A DNA stretch of 64,000 nucleotides from JBDHAC01 sp039588215 (lineage in GTDB: Bacteria; Gemmatimonadota; Gemmatimonadetes; Palauibacterales; Palauibacteraceae). Position numbers and translations under genes: made by a program. The notes under the pieces were generated by a model that was not told the DNA's origin, did not search any database, and saw only the letters and a list, made by a program, of their open reading frames with translations. Location: NCBI GenBank assembly GCA_039588215.1, contig JBDHAD010000016.1, positions 1-64,000 of the forward strand. Reading direction: 5' to 3'. How positions within the stretch are numbered: the first letter of the stretch is position 1; the number at the start of each line of letters is the position of its first letter. Shown piece by piece: positions 24,523-33,812 of the stretch.

Positions 24523-26751
24523 GTGACGATATCCGGGGCGCAGCCCGAGCCGGAGCCACAACCCGCCGAGAGATTCGGAACGTTCCTAGGGGTCTACACC
24601 CCGAGCGTCCTGACCATCCTCGGTCTGATCATGTATCTGAGGTTCGGGTGGGTCGTCGGGAACGTGGGCCTACCCCTGACCCTGCTCATCGTCCTTCTCG
24701 CGAGTTCCGTCACCTTCGTCACCGCCCTCAGCGCCTCGGCCCTGGCCACCAACATGAGGGTGGGTGTGGGGGGCGAGTACTTCATGGTCGCCCGCAGCCT
24801 GGGTCTGGAGATGGGCGGGGCGATCGGCATTCCGCTTTTCCTGTGCCGGACCCTGAGCATCACCTTCTACAGCTACGGCCTCGCCGAAGCCGTTCTCACC
24901 CTTTGGCCGGGCGCTCCGAGCGTGGGATTCGCGACCCCTGTGCAGCTCGTGGCCGCGGTCACCGTCGTGGCGATCACCGCAGTAGCCGGCAGGAGCGCGG
25001 GGCTCGCTCTGAGGCTCCAGATCCCGATCATGGTGGCAGTGGGAGTCTCGCTGCTCGCGCTGACCGGCGGGGTGCTGGAAGGTGGTTTTCGCGCGCCCGA
25101 GCTAACCGCCAGCTACCGAACTGCTCCGGAAGGGTTCTGGTACGTGTTCGCGGTGTTCTTCCCGGCGGTTACGGGGTTCACAGCGGGAATCGGCCTGAGC
25201 GGTGACCTGAGGGAGCCCCGAAAATCGATCCCGCGCGGCACTCTGCTCGCCGTGGGGACGGGCACCGCCCTGTACCTCCTGATTCCCATCCTTCTCGGGA
25301 GCTCGGCGCGGCTCGCTCTCGGTGATCTCGCGAGACCCGGTGTGGCCGCGTGGACCGGGGTGGCGCTACTGGGGGCCTGGCTGGTCTTTCCCGGGATGTT
25401 GGGAGCCATCCTATCCTCGGCGTTCGGCAGTGTCCTCGGCGGACCCCGCGTCTTGCAGGCTCTGGCGAAGGATGGACTGGCTCCTCGCTTCCTGTCTCGG
25501 GTCTCGAAGACCGGGCAGCCCACGATCGCCACCTGGATCAGTGGCGCCATCGCCCTCGCTGCGGTGGCGCTCGGCGGGCTCAACGCGGTAGCCCAGTTCG
25601 TCACGATCCTGTTCCTTACCCTGTACGTGGCGATCAATCTGAGTGCGGCAGCCGAGCGTTGGGCCGGCGATCCGTCCTATCGGCCTACGCTCAACGTCCC
25701 CTGGGCGGTCTCGCTCTTGGGATCGGCTGGTGCCGTGATCGTCATGCTGCTGATCAATCCCGTGGCGTGCCTCGTGGCGGTGATCCTGGAGTTGGCCCTG
25801 TACACCTACCTTCGACGCCGGGCCATGCAGAGGCGCTGGGGGGATGCACGGGCGGGCATCTGGATGCAAATCGCGCGGTTCGCATTGCTCCGTTTGCGGC
25901 GGCACGAACATGATCCAAGGAACTGGCGGCCCCACATCCTGGTCTTCGTCGGTGACCCCGAGAAGCGCATCGGTCTCGTCAGGCTGGCGACCTGGTTCGC
26001 TCAGCGAAAAGGCTTGATAACGGCCATTCAGCTCGTCGAAGCCGATCTTATCATCGACGATGTGGACACCGACCGCCGTCACAGGGAGATGGAGCGATCT
26101 CTGGCCGACGCCGGGCTTCTGGCGTTCAGCAAGATCGACGTTGTAAGGGAATTCGAGAGCGGCGTCATCGGTGCGGCCCAGGCGAACGGGATCGCGGGCC
26201 TCCAGTCCAATACGATCATCGTCGGTTGGCCCACGAAGGCGGGCCGGCTCGAAGCGTGGCTGCGGATCGTGCGAGCGCTGTCGAAGGTGGGGATGAGCAC
26301 GGTGATCGTGCGCCTGAACGGGGGCCCCGAGCCGGGGCGGGAAAAGCGGATCGATCTCTGGTGGGGCGGGCTCCAGCACAATGGCGACCTGATGTTGCTC
26401 CTGGCGTACCTCATGAGACTCAACACGGAGTGGGCCGATGCGCGAGTGCTGGTGCGCTCGATCGCCCGCGATGAGGAAGAGCAGGAGCTGCAGTCGCGGG
26501 CCCTGGAGCATTTACTGGAGGAAGTACGCATACGGGCGGACACGGACATCATCATGAGACGGCCCGACCAGTCGATTGCGGACATCATCCACAAGCACAG
26601 CGAGGAAGCGGACATCGTGTTCTTCGGCCTGCAGGAGCCGGCCCCGGGCACGGAAGCCGAGTATTCTCACCGCATGGAACAGCTCGCGGACGGATTGAGG
26701 ACCACGATATTCGTGCGCAACGCCGGCGAATTCGCCGGCAGGCTCATCTGA
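24523..26751 (+). CDS. SLC12-like cation-chloride cotransporter homologue (APC superfamily)
   Basis: A 742-residue protein with about 12 membrane helices in residues 20-440, then a long cytoplasmic domain. TM1 (FGTFLGVYTPSVLTILGLIM) followed by YLRFGWVVGNVGL is the signature of the cation-chloride cotransporter (SLC12) branch rather than of amino-acid permeases. The C-terminal 280 residues (HILVFVGDPEKRIGLVRLAT and ADIVFFGLQEPAPG) match the SLC12-type regulatory domain. It may couple Cl- to Na+ or K+ transport. The start is a GTG; no other in-frame start gives a better N-terminus. nagB follows 60 bases downstream. Confidence 0.85.
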   Translation: MTISGAQPEPEPQPAERFGTFLGVYTPSVLTILGLIMYLRFGWVVGNVGLPLTLLIVLLASSVTFVTALSASALATNMRVGVGGEYFMVARSLGLEMGGAIGIPLFLCRTLSITFYSYGLAEAVLTLWPGAPSVGFATPVQLVAAVTVVAITAVAGRSAGLALRLQIPIMVAVGVSLLALTGGVLEGGFRAPELTASYRTAPEGFWYVFAVFFPAVTGFTAGIGLSGDLREPRKSIPRGTLLAVGTGTALYLLIPILLGSSARLALGDLARPGVAAWTGVALLGAWLVFPGMLGAILSSAFGSVLGGPRVLQALAKDGLAPRFLSRVSKTGQPTIATWISGAIALAAVALGGLNAVAQFVTILFLTLYVAINLSAAAERWAGDPSYRPTLNVPWAVSLLGSAGAVIVMLLINPVACLVAVILELALYTYLRRRAMQRRWGDARAGIWMQIARFALLRLRRHEHDPRNWRPHILVFVGDPEKRIGLVRLATWFAQRKGLITAIQLVEADLIIDDVDTDRRHREMERSLADAGLLAFSKIDVVREFESGVIGAAQANGIAGLQSNTIIVGWPTKAGRLEAWLRIVRALSKVGMSTVIVRLNGGPEPGREKRIDLWWGGLQHNGDLMLLLAYLMRLNTEWADARVLVRSIARDEEEQELQSRALEHLLEEVRIRADTDIIMRRPDQSIADIIHKHSEEADIVFFGLQEPAPGTEAEYSHRMEQLADGLRTTIFVRNAGEFAGRLI

Positions 26752-26811
26752 GCCAGCCCCCGAGCTTCGAGGTCCCAGGGAACGTCGGAACGGAGCACCA
26801 TTGGAGGCCAG

Positions 26812-27618
26812 ATGCGAATCATCATCGAGCCCAATGCCGGGGCGGTCGCCCTCCGGGCGGCGGGGCGCGTCGCCGACCTGATTCGCCGGTCACCCGGCTG
26901 CGTCCTCGGTCTTCCGACCGGCCGAACGCCGCTCGCCTTGTACGGCGAGCTCGTTCGAAGACACCGCGAGGAGGGTCTCTCGTTTTCGCGCGTGGTCACC
27001 TTCAACCTGGACGAGTACATCGGACTCCAGCCCCACCACCCGGAGAGCTACACGGCCTACATGCGCCAGAATCTCTTCGATCACGTGGACATCGATGCGG
27101 CGAATACACACGTGCCGAATGGCAGAGCCGAGGATCTTCAACTCGCGTGTGAGTCCTACGAGGAAGCCATCCGCGAGGCCGGTGGAATCGACCTGCAGGT
27201 TCTCGGTATCGGATCCAACGGACACATCGGCTTCAACGAGCCGGGCTCGTCGCTCGGCAGTCGCACCCGGGTAAAGACCCTCACGCGAGAGACATTCGAG
27301 GCGAACGCGCCATCGCTCGAAGATCCGGAAGAGCTGCCACGCGTGGCGCTCACCATGGGAGTGGGAACGATTCTCGAAGCGAAGTCGTGTCTGCTCCTCG
27401 CCCTGGGTGAAGCGAAGGCCCCGGCGATCCGCGACACGGTGGAGGGACCGGTCACCGCTCAGGTGCCGGCTTCGGCCCTACAGCTCCATCGAGACGTGAT
27501 GATCCTCGTTGACGAAGCAGCGGCATCCCGGCTTCAGCGCCGTGAGTACTACCTGGAGATGGAGGTTGCGCGGCAACGGCTGGAGGCGGACGCGGGCGGT
27601 ACCGCGAAAGGCGCCTGA
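26812..27618 (+). CDS. nagB: Glucosamine-6-phosphate deaminase
   Basis: A 268-residue NagB-family enzyme. It converts glucosamine-6-phosphate to fructose-6-phosphate and ammonia in amino-sugar catabolism. Diagnostic segments are GLPTGRTPLALYGEL, the catalytic Asp in TFNLDEYIGL, HPESYTAYM and the active loop LGIGSNGHIGFNEPG with the conserved His and Glu. Length is normal. The ATG follows GGAGG. It may be co-transcribed with the SLC12-like gene upstream; the GH4 glycosidase lies convergent downstream, consistent with sugar use. Confidence 0.95.
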   Translation: MRIIIEPNAGAVALRAAGRVADLIRRSPGCVLGLPTGRTPLALYGELVRRHREEGLSFSRVVTFNLDEYIGLQPHHPESYTAYMRQNLFDHVDIDAANTHVPNGRAEDLQLACESYEEAIREAGGIDLQVLGIGSNGHIGFNEPGSSLGSRTRVKTLTRETFEANAPSLEDPEELPRVALTMGVGTILEAKSCLLLALGEAKAPAIRDTVEGPVTAQVPASALQLHRDVMILVDEAAASRLQRREYYLEMEVARQRLEADAGGTAKGA

Positions 27619-27700
27619 GCTCTCGCGGACGTTTCAGCTGAAACGTCCCGTCCAGCCCACCGGTACCTGCCGATCCGCGCGACCCTGCCCCCGTGCCGGC

Positions 27701-29077
27701 CTAGCGGCGCCACTCCAGTGCCGGAAGCACGTCCTTCTGTAGGTCGCACATCTCGTTGATGAGATGAACCGCGTTCTGGTACGAGGGCGTGGTGGGGTCG
27801 AGCAGCAGCGCCTGTAGCAGCTTGTCTCGCGAACCCTCCTCGAACGCTTCGCACAACAGGCGATTGATCGAGATCTGCGGCCGCAGCAACGCCAGCACCC
27901 CTTCGGGCAGATCGGGGACTTCCAAGGGGGTGAGGCCCGCATCGTCTGCGCGCGCGGGGACCTCGACGATCGATCCCTCGGGCAGCCCCCGCACATAGCC
28001 CCGATTGGGGACGTTCACCGCGTCCAGGCGGTGCGCCACGCCGCATGTCACGCCCTCGATGAGCGGAATCGCGAGCTCGCCGGAGGGCGTCGGCGCCGCC
28101 GGATCCCCGATCCCTCTCGGGCTCGGGCGCAACCGGCCTTCCGTGGTGGGGTGGTAGAGCGGGATGCCGGTGGGCTGCTCTTCCAAGTTGTAGATCCATG
28201 GCGGCACGCGGTCGTCCTTCCAGGGCTCCAGCTCCGCCGCGTCATAGAAGAACTGGAGCGGGCTGCTGGCGAGAAAGCCCTGGGCCCACCCGATGTACTC
28301 GCCGATGTGATTGGCGCCCGGGGACGGATACAGCCCGAAGACGCGAAACAGCGTCCGGCTCAGGGCGATCTCGTCCCAATCGGACAGCCAGTGCGCGCGG
28401 CGCTCTCGTTTCCGGAGCTCGGGGTACAGGTCCTCGCCGCTCGCGCGGTCGCGGATCGACGTGAACCAGGTGAAGTGGTTGAGCCCGCACGCCTCGAACT
28501 CGATCTCGTCTACGGGTTGCTCGAGGAAGGCGGCGACCTGTTTCATGCCCCCGAATACGCCGTGACACAGCCCGACCGTGGTCACACCGCTCGATCGAGT
28601 CAGCTGTTCGCACAGCTTCGTGAGCGGGTTCGTGTAGTTTAGAAGCCACGCCTCCGGGCAGACCCTGTCCATCGTGCGTGCCACTTCCACGCACGGCCCC
28701 ATGCCGCGGAGCGTGTGGAAGAGCCCGCCCGGTCCTCCGTTCTCCCCGTAGATCTGCCGGAAGCCGAGCTTACGGGGGACGTGAAAGTCCTGCGACCAGT
28801 AAAAATATCGTCTCCGCTCGATCGACAGGATCACGTAGTCGGCGTCTTGGAGCGCGTCCTCCAGTGATGTCGTGGTCTCAATGCCGACCTCCCGGTCGAG
28901 CCCATCGGCGCAGGCGCGAGCGTAGGCAAGGGTCCCTTCGAGCCCCGACGCGTCGAGATCCATGAGCGCCAGGTGGAGGTCGCGCTCGCAAACAGGATCG
29001 CTGAGCAGGATGTCCGCCACGGTCGCGGGTCCGAACTCTCGGCTCCCCGCGCCGACAAGTGCGATCTTGAGCTTCAT
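27701..29077 (-). CDS. GH4 family NAD-dependent glycosidase (alpha-glucosidase/galactosidase-like)
   Basis: A 458-residue glycoside hydrolase family 4 enzyme, which cleaves glycosides by an NAD+- and Mn2+-dependent redox elimination. The Rossmann start KIALVGAGSREFGPATVADI, NYTNP, the metal-binding Cys/His in GLCHG and GLNHFTWF are visible. The CHG metal motif points to the alpha-glucosidase, galactosidase or glucuronidase branch rather than to 6-phospho-beta-glucosidases, which usually have CN. No PTS genes are near, and the sodium:solute symporter directly upstream could import the free sugar. Confidence 0.9.
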   Translation of the reverse strand: MKLKIALVGAGSREFGPATVADILLSDPVCERDLHLALMDLDASGLEGTLAYARACADGLDREVGIETTTSLEDALQDADYVILSIERRRYFYWSQDFHVPRKLGFRQIYGENGGPGGLFHTLRGMGPCVEVARTMDRVCPEAWLLNYTNPLTKLCEQLTRSSGVTTVGLCHGVFGGMKQVAAFLEQPVDEIEFEACGLNHFTWFTSIRDRASGEDLYPELRKRERRAHWLSDWDEIALSRTLFRVFGLYPSPGANHIGEYIGWAQGFLASSPLQFFYDAAELEPWKDDRVPPWIYNLEEQPTGIPLYHPTTEGRLRPSPRGIGDPAAPTPSGELAIPLIEGVTCGVAHRLDAVNVPNRGYVRGLPEGSIVEVPARADDAGLTPLEVPDLPEGVLALLRPQISINRLLCEAFEEGSRDKLLQALLLDPTTPSYQNAVHLINEMCDLQKDVLPALEWRR

Positions 29078-29105
29078 CGGGTTCTCGTCGGTTAAGAGTT
29101 CGTCG

Positions 29106-30899
29106 TCACGCGGTAATCCCCGCCTCCCGCCGCCCCACTCGAAGCGCGAGGAGAGCCGCGATGCCCGAGAGGGCTATCAATGTGGCTCCCGCTCCCGGTC
29201 GCCCGGTGAGGCTGTACCCGACGCCGAGAAGCGAAGTGTACAGGAACACGGTGCCGAGGAAGAATCCCAACCATCGGTCCCGGGTCGAGCCATCGGCAAC
29301 CACATCGTCCGCCACCCGCGATACGGGACCCCACCACCCGCCGGGACGCACCTTTCGGTAGAACGCCTCCAGCACCTTCGGATCGTCGGGCGGCGTGAGT
29401 AGGGCGACGGTGACCCAGAGGATCGTACAGGCAAGGACAATGAAGGTCGCCCGGACGAAGTCGTACTCCGTCCCGTAGAAGACCGCGGCCGACTCGGCGA
29501 ACGCGGTCGGCGCGAGACCGGCGCGATGGGCCAGCTCGACCAGCATTCCGCCGTTCGCCAGCACGACGGACCCGGACATCGCGGTGATCTCGGCCCAGGC
29601 GTTGACCCGCCACCAGTACCACCTGAGCAGCCACACGAACGCGATTCCGGCCGTGAGCTCGATGACGTAGATCCACGCGCGTTGGATGGAGGTCATCTGC
29701 CACGCCGCGAGTGCGGCCACCACTGCCAGAAGCGCCACCGCGATCCGTGAAGCGCGCACGTAGTGGATCTCGTCGGCGCCCCGTCGCATGAACCGCCGGT
29801 ACACGTCATTGACGAGATAGGACGCGCCCCAGCACAGGTGGGTGTCCATCGTGCTCATGAAGGCGGCGAGAAAGGCTGCAACCACGAGTCCCCGCAGCCC
29901 GACGGGCATCAGCTCGCCGATCATCATCGGGTAGGCGAGCTCGGGATCGGCGGCCAGCGCGGCCCCGGCGGACGAGGCCGGCAACACGAGCAGCGACCCC
30001 AATCCCACGATGATCCAGGGCCACGTCATCAGCACGATGCCGGCGAACGCGAACCACAGCGCCGACATCATCGACTGCCGCTCGTCCCCGGATGCGAACA
30101 GACGCTGCGCGACATACCCGTCCCCCTGACCGCTTCGAACCCACAGGAACAGGATCAGACAGACGAAGGAGCCGAATTCGAGCGGTCCGACATGCGCCGA
30201 GTTCGGGACCAGATCGAGCACGGCGGGGCCGGCTTCAGGCAGCGCGCGAACCGCCTCCGCCATCGCGACGGGACCCCCGGTGACGGACAGGACGATGCCG
30301 GCCAGGATCACCGAGCCCAGCATGCCGACGACGAACTGGAGCAGGTCGGTCGCCACGACGCCCCAGAGTCCGGCGGCGGCGGTATAGATCAACGCCGCGA
30401 TCACGCAGACGGTGAGGGTGAACGCGGGATCCCAACCGAGCAGCACCTGGCTGAACTTGACCATGGCGAGCATGACCCAGCCCATCACGACCGCATTCCT
30501 GAGCACGCCGTGGTAGAGGGCCGAGAAGCCACGAAGGACCGCCGCCGGTTTGCCCGAGTAGCGCAGCTCGATGAGCTCGGCATCGGTCACGATCCCGGCG
30601 CGTCGCCACAGCTTGGCGTAGAAGAAGGCCAGCATGATCACGCCGGTGCCCTCGTACCACCACAGCCAGTTCGCGTACAGACCCCGCTCGCGGACGATTC
30701 CGGCTGTAGCAAGCGGGGCGTCGGCCGCGAACCACGTGGCGGCGAGCGACGTGCCGGCGATCCACCACGGGAGCGTGCGGCCGGCCAGGAAATAGTCCTC
30801 GACGCTTCGCCCCGCTCGCCGAGCGAACACGATCCCGATGGCCATGACCACGGCGCCGTAGATGGCGATGATGACGAGGTCGACGGGGGTCAGCCGCAT
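29106..30899 (-). CDS. Sodium:solute symporter (SSS family)
   Basis: A 597-residue membrane protein with about 13-14 predicted helices, starting LVIIAIYGAVVMAIGIVFARR, with the conserved SSS features GRTLPWWIAGTSLAATWFAADAP and GLRGLVVAAFLAAFMSTMD. SSS proteins import sugars, amino acids or organic acids with Na+. It is upstream of and in line with the GH4 gene (28-base gap), so it likely takes up the GH4 substrate. Substrate specificity cannot be deduced further. Confidence 0.92.
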   Translation of the reverse strand: MRLTPVDLVIIAIYGAVVMAIGIVFARRAGRSVEDYFLAGRTLPWWIAGTSLAATWFAADAPLATAGIVRERGLYANWLWWYEGTGVIMLAFFYAKLWRRAGIVTDAELIELRYSGKPAAVLRGFSALYHGVLRNAVVMGWVMLAMVKFSQVLLGWDPAFTLTVCVIAALIYTAAAGLWGVVATDLLQFVVGMLGSVILAGIVLSVTGGPVAMAEAVRALPEAGPAVLDLVPNSAHVGPLEFGSFVCLILFLWVRSGQGDGYVAQRLFASGDERQSMMSALWFAFAGIVLMTWPWIIVGLGSLLVLPASSAGAALAADPELAYPMMIGELMPVGLRGLVVAAFLAAFMSTMDTHLCWGASYLVNDVYRRFMRRGADEIHYVRASRIAVALLAVVAALAAWQMTSIQRAWIYVIELTAGIAFVWLLRWYWWRVNAWAEITAMSGSVVLANGGMLVELAHRAGLAPTAFAESAAVFYGTEYDFVRATFIVLACTILWVTVALLTPPDDPKVLEAFYRKVRPGGWWGPVSRVADDVVADGSTRDRWLGFFLGTVFLYTSLLGVGYSLTGRPGAGATLIALSGIAALLALRVGRREAGITA

Positions 30900-31144
30900 A
30901 TGACGTCAGGCCTCTCTTCGCGGCTCGGTATTGCCAGAGAGCATCAGCAGCTTTGGGAAAAGGCTAGCTAGCGGACACGCAATTCTGTGTGGACCAGGGT
31001 GTGGATCGAGCGCACGGCCGGCAAGACTCTGGCGGCCCACGAGCGGATGACTTGCGCGTGAACGGGATCTAGCACGAAGCTGGGGCCGCGAGCCCGCGCA
31101 TTGGCGTGGCGCACCATCGAACGTGACATGGCGAAGGAGGCAAA

Positions 31145-31678
31145 ATGGACCTGAGCAAGCTTGGACGAGGCGAGCGGATGGCCGCGTTCGCCGGGATCGC
31201 CCTGTTCCTGATCATGATCATGTTCAGCTGGTTCGGCGTCGACATCCCCGCGGAGGTACGCGGACTCGCCGAAATGTCCGGACAGGACTTCAACTTCAAC
31301 GCGTTCGAGGCGTTCGAGGTGATCGACCTCATCCTGTTCATCACGGTCGTGGTCGCCGTCGGGCTCGCCGTGGCCACAGCTATGGGGCGAAAGATCCGGC
31401 TTCCGGTCTCTGCCAGCGCGCTGACAGCCGCGCTGGGCATCCTCTCCACTTTCCTGATCTTCTACCGGATTCTGGATGTGCCCGGACCTGGAGGCGGAGT
31501 AGGAATCGCTCGCAAGTTCGGCATCTTCCTCGGGCTCATCGCTGCGGCGGGCATCGCGTACGGCGGCTGGATCTCGATGAGGTCGGAGGGGGTCACCTTC
31601 GCCGAGGCGGCTGAGGACATCCAAGACCGCTTCGCCCCCGAGGACACCGACGAGGACAAGCCTACAGAGAGCGGCTGA
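31145..31678 (+). CDS. Small integral membrane protein, four helices
   Basis: A 177-residue protein with about four predicted membrane helices (RMAAFAGIALFLIMIMFSWFG; VIDLILFITVVVAVGLAVAT; LTAALGILSTFLIFYRIL; FGIFLGLIAAAGIAYGGWI) and an acidic C-terminal tail. A good AAGGAGG ribosome-binding site precedes the ATG. The family is not recognised; the layout resembles DUF5336-type proteins. It stands alone between the symporter unit and the convergent metalloprotease gene. Confidence 0.8.
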   Translation: MDLSKLGRGERMAAFAGIALFLIMIMFSWFGVDIPAEVRGLAEMSGQDFNFNAFEAFEVIDLILFITVVVAVGLAVATAMGRKIRLPVSASALTAALGILSTFLIFYRILDVPGPGGGVGIARKFGIFLGLIAAAGIAYGGWISMRSEGVTFAEAAEDIQDRFAPEDTDEDKPTESG

Positions 31679-31737
31679 AAATCGCCCTGGCCTCTCTCGA
31701 AGGGGGGGCGCTTGCCCGGATCGTGGGTCGCCGGAGC

Positions 31738-32262
31738 TCAGTCCCTGAGCTGTGCCGAGCAGTCCGAGCAGTACCGCGCCTCCTTGAGATCGACCTCCTC
31801 CACATAGGTCGAAGCGTGCATCACGCACGAGTAGTCCTGGCAGTGCACGAGGCCGAACGTGTGCCCGAGCTCGTGGACGATCTCCTTTACCGTTCGATCG
31901 TGGAGGAGTGACGCGCTGGAGGGTAGACCGTAGTACTCGTTCCGAAGCCGGTGCGTGGACACGACGGCGCCCGGGCCGTTCAGCTGTGCCTGTCCGAAAA
32001 CGAACGTAAGGACGGGAATGAAGAGATCGACGTTTGTGAGGCCGATGATCTTGGCGTCAGCCTCCGGGAGGTGGCGAAGCAGGTGTGCCAGGATCAGAGT
32101 GGCGTTGTACTGGCCTCTCTGTGGAGAGTAGTAGGCCGCCAGGTCGAAGTTTACGGAAAGCTGTTCGAGCTGAGCGGGAAGCGATTCGGCCAGGCGCGGA
32201 ACCAGTTTGCCTCCTAGAGGCCTATAGCCGTTCAGCGACGCGACGTAGATAACCCTGGCCAC
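31738..32262 (-). CDS. amzA: Archaemetzincin family zinc metalloprotease
   Basis: A 174-residue cytoplasmic archaemetzincin. The extended zinc site HELGHTFGLVHC (His130, Glu131, His134, His140) is followed by the family Cys pattern (Cys141, Cys146, CSDC at 165-168) and a downstream Met, the hallmark HExxHxxGxxHC...CxM. Its substrates are unknown in bacteria. The GTG start overlaps the regulator stop codon by one base (TAGTG), so it is translationally coupled and is the last gene of the redox operon. No signal peptide is seen. Confidence 0.92.
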   Translation of the reverse strand: MARVIYVASLNGYRPLGGKLVPRLAESLPAQLEQLSVNFDLAAYYSPQRGQYNATLILAHLLRHLPEADAKIIGLTNVDLFIPVLTFVFGQAQLNGPGAVVSTHRLRNEYYGLPSSASLLHDRTVKEIVHELGHTFGLVHCQDYSCVMHASTYVEEVDLKEARYCSDCSAQLRD

Positions 32263-33605
32263 TACTCACGCTCGATGCCGTAACGTCTCATTTTGTTGTA
32301 CAAGGTGCCGCGGTCGACGCCCAGCGCCTTGGCGGCATGGGTGACATTACCTCCCCTTTCTCGCAGCACCCTCCGGATGTGGGATTCCTCCACGGCCGCT
32401 AGCGCGAGCGCGCCTGGTTTCTTCGCCTCCCGCTCAACCCGGAGCGGGAGGTCAGCGGGCTGAAGATCGGGGTGCTTACCGATCACGAGGGCGCGCTCGA
32501 TCGCGTTCTCCAGCTCTCGCACGTTGCCCGGCCAGTCGTAGTCGAGCAGGACGGCCTCGGCCTCGGGGGCGATCTCCTTGAGGGGCTTGGCCATCGCACG
32601 GGCGTACTTCTCCACGAAGAACCTCGCGAGCAGCGGTATGTCCTCGGGTCGCTCACGCAGTGGCGGTACGTCGATAGTGAACACGTTTACGCGATAGTAG
32701 AGGTCTTCTCTGAGCGAGCCCTCCTTGACGAGGTCTTCCAGGTCCTGGTTCGTCGCACACACGAGACGGAAGTCCGAGGTTATCTCCTGATTGCCGCCGA
32801 GCCGCGTAAAGCTCCTGGTCTCGAGGACGCGAAGCAGGTCGATCTGCATCTGCGCGGGGATATCCCCGATCTCATCGAGGAACAGCGTGCCTCCGTTCGC
32901 GAGCTCGAGCTTCCCTTTACGGCGATACTGGGCACCCGTAAACGCTCCCTTTTCGTGACCGAAGAGCTCGCTCTCCAGGAGAGTATCGGGGATCGATCCG
33001 CAGTTCACGGCGATAATCGGAAAGAACCGCCGCGGGCTCTGCGCGTGTATGGCGCGAGCGATGAGTTCCTTCCCCGTTCCACTTTCTCCGCGTACGACCA
33101 CGGTCGCGTCCGTCTCCGCAACCGCATCGATCGTCTCCATGATCTGACGCATCTTCGAGCTCTCGCCGATGATCGGAGACGAGAGACTCAGTTCGGTGAC
33201 CTTGTCCCGTAGGCGAAGGTTCTCTTCGCTCAGCTCCCTCTGCCTCAGAGCGTTCCGCACCGCGTGCGAAAGATCGTCCGGATCCACAGGCTTGGTGATG
33301 TAATCGAATGCACCCAGCTTCAGCGCTTCGACGGCCGTGTCGACGGATGCGAAAGCTGTCAAGATTATGATGTTCGCGTCCTTATCGACCTCATGCAGCC
33401 GCTTCTGCAGGGCGATGCCGTCCATCCCAGGCATCCTGATGTCGATCACGAAGACGTCGAACGGCCCGGCGGCGTGCATCATACGCAGAGCTGCCTCGCC
33501 GTCCTCGGCCGTCTCGACCTCGAAGCCGTCCTCCAGAAACCACTCTTCGAGCGATCTCCTGACGGACATCTCATCGTCCACTATCAGAATTCTCTTCTTA
33601 TTCAT
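32262..33605 (-). CDS. NtrC-family sigma-54-dependent response regulator
   Basis: A 447-residue bacterial enhancer-binding protein: receiver domain with phospho-acceptor Asp55 in VIDIRMPG, AAA+ domain with Walker A GESGTGKE (173-180), the sigma-54 contact GAFTGA (220-225), Walker B FLDEIGD, and a Fis-type helix-turn-helix at the C-terminus. It is partnered by the haem-motif sensor kinase immediately upstream. With the near-consensus -24/-12 promoter at 39989-40004, it most likely activates its own operon. The ATG is 74 bases beyond the present kinase stop. Confidence 0.97.
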   Translation of the reverse strand: MNKKRILIVDDEMSVRRSLEEWFLEDGFEVETAEDGEAALRMMHAAGPFDVFVIDIRMPGMDGIALQKRLHEVDKDANIIILTAFASVDTAVEALKLGAFDYITKPVDPDDLSHAVRNALRQRELSEENLRLRDKVTELSLSSPIIGESSKMRQIMETIDAVAETDATVVVRGESGTGKELIARAIHAQSPRRFFPIIAVNCGSIPDTLLESELFGHEKGAFTGAQYRRKGKLELANGGTLFLDEIGDIPAQMQIDLLRVLETRSFTRLGGNQEITSDFRLVCATNQDLEDLVKEGSLREDLYYRVNVFTIDVPPLRERPEDIPLLARFFVEKYARAMAKPLKEIAPEAEAVLLDYDWPGNVRELENAIERALVIGKHPDLQPADLPLRVEREAKKPGALALAAVEESHIRRVLRERGGNVTHAAKALGVDRGTLYNKMRRYGIERE

Positions 33606-33660
33606 GCTACCCAGCCAGGTGACGGTCCTGTTTCTCTCACTGACGTCGCGGCTGACGGGT

Positions 33661-33812
33661 CTCGCGGGATTTCGATCGTCAAGTTGGCGCCACTCCCGGG
33701 AGCTGAAGGTTCTCGCGGATGTCGATCGTCAAGGTGGTGCTGTTTCCGGAAGCTGAAGGTTCTCGCGGGAGGTCGATCGTGAAGGTGGCACCGCTTCCGG
33801 GAGCAGATTCGA
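33661..33812. repeat. Three tandem ~51-bp repeats at the kinase 3' end
   Basis: Units begin CTCGCG at 33661, 33712 and 33762. Distances are 51 and 50 bases because the middle unit has CTCGCGGA where the others have CTCGCGGGA. The units encode the last strand of the kinase ATPase domain (TFTIDLPRE-like) over and over. The lost base in the middle unit shifts the frame and ends the kinase at 33679 instead of at 33602. Confidence 0.85.

Noticed and set aside
25411..26511. Long minus-strand frame opposite the SLC12-like gene
   Set aside because: Antisense shadow of a clear transporter; sequence is His/Arg/Gln-rich with no membrane or enzyme motif.
29763..30971. 402-codon plus-strand frame opposite the sodium symporter
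   Set aside because: Antisense to a well-conserved symporter and strongly His/Asp/Gly biased, as expected of high-GC shadow frames.
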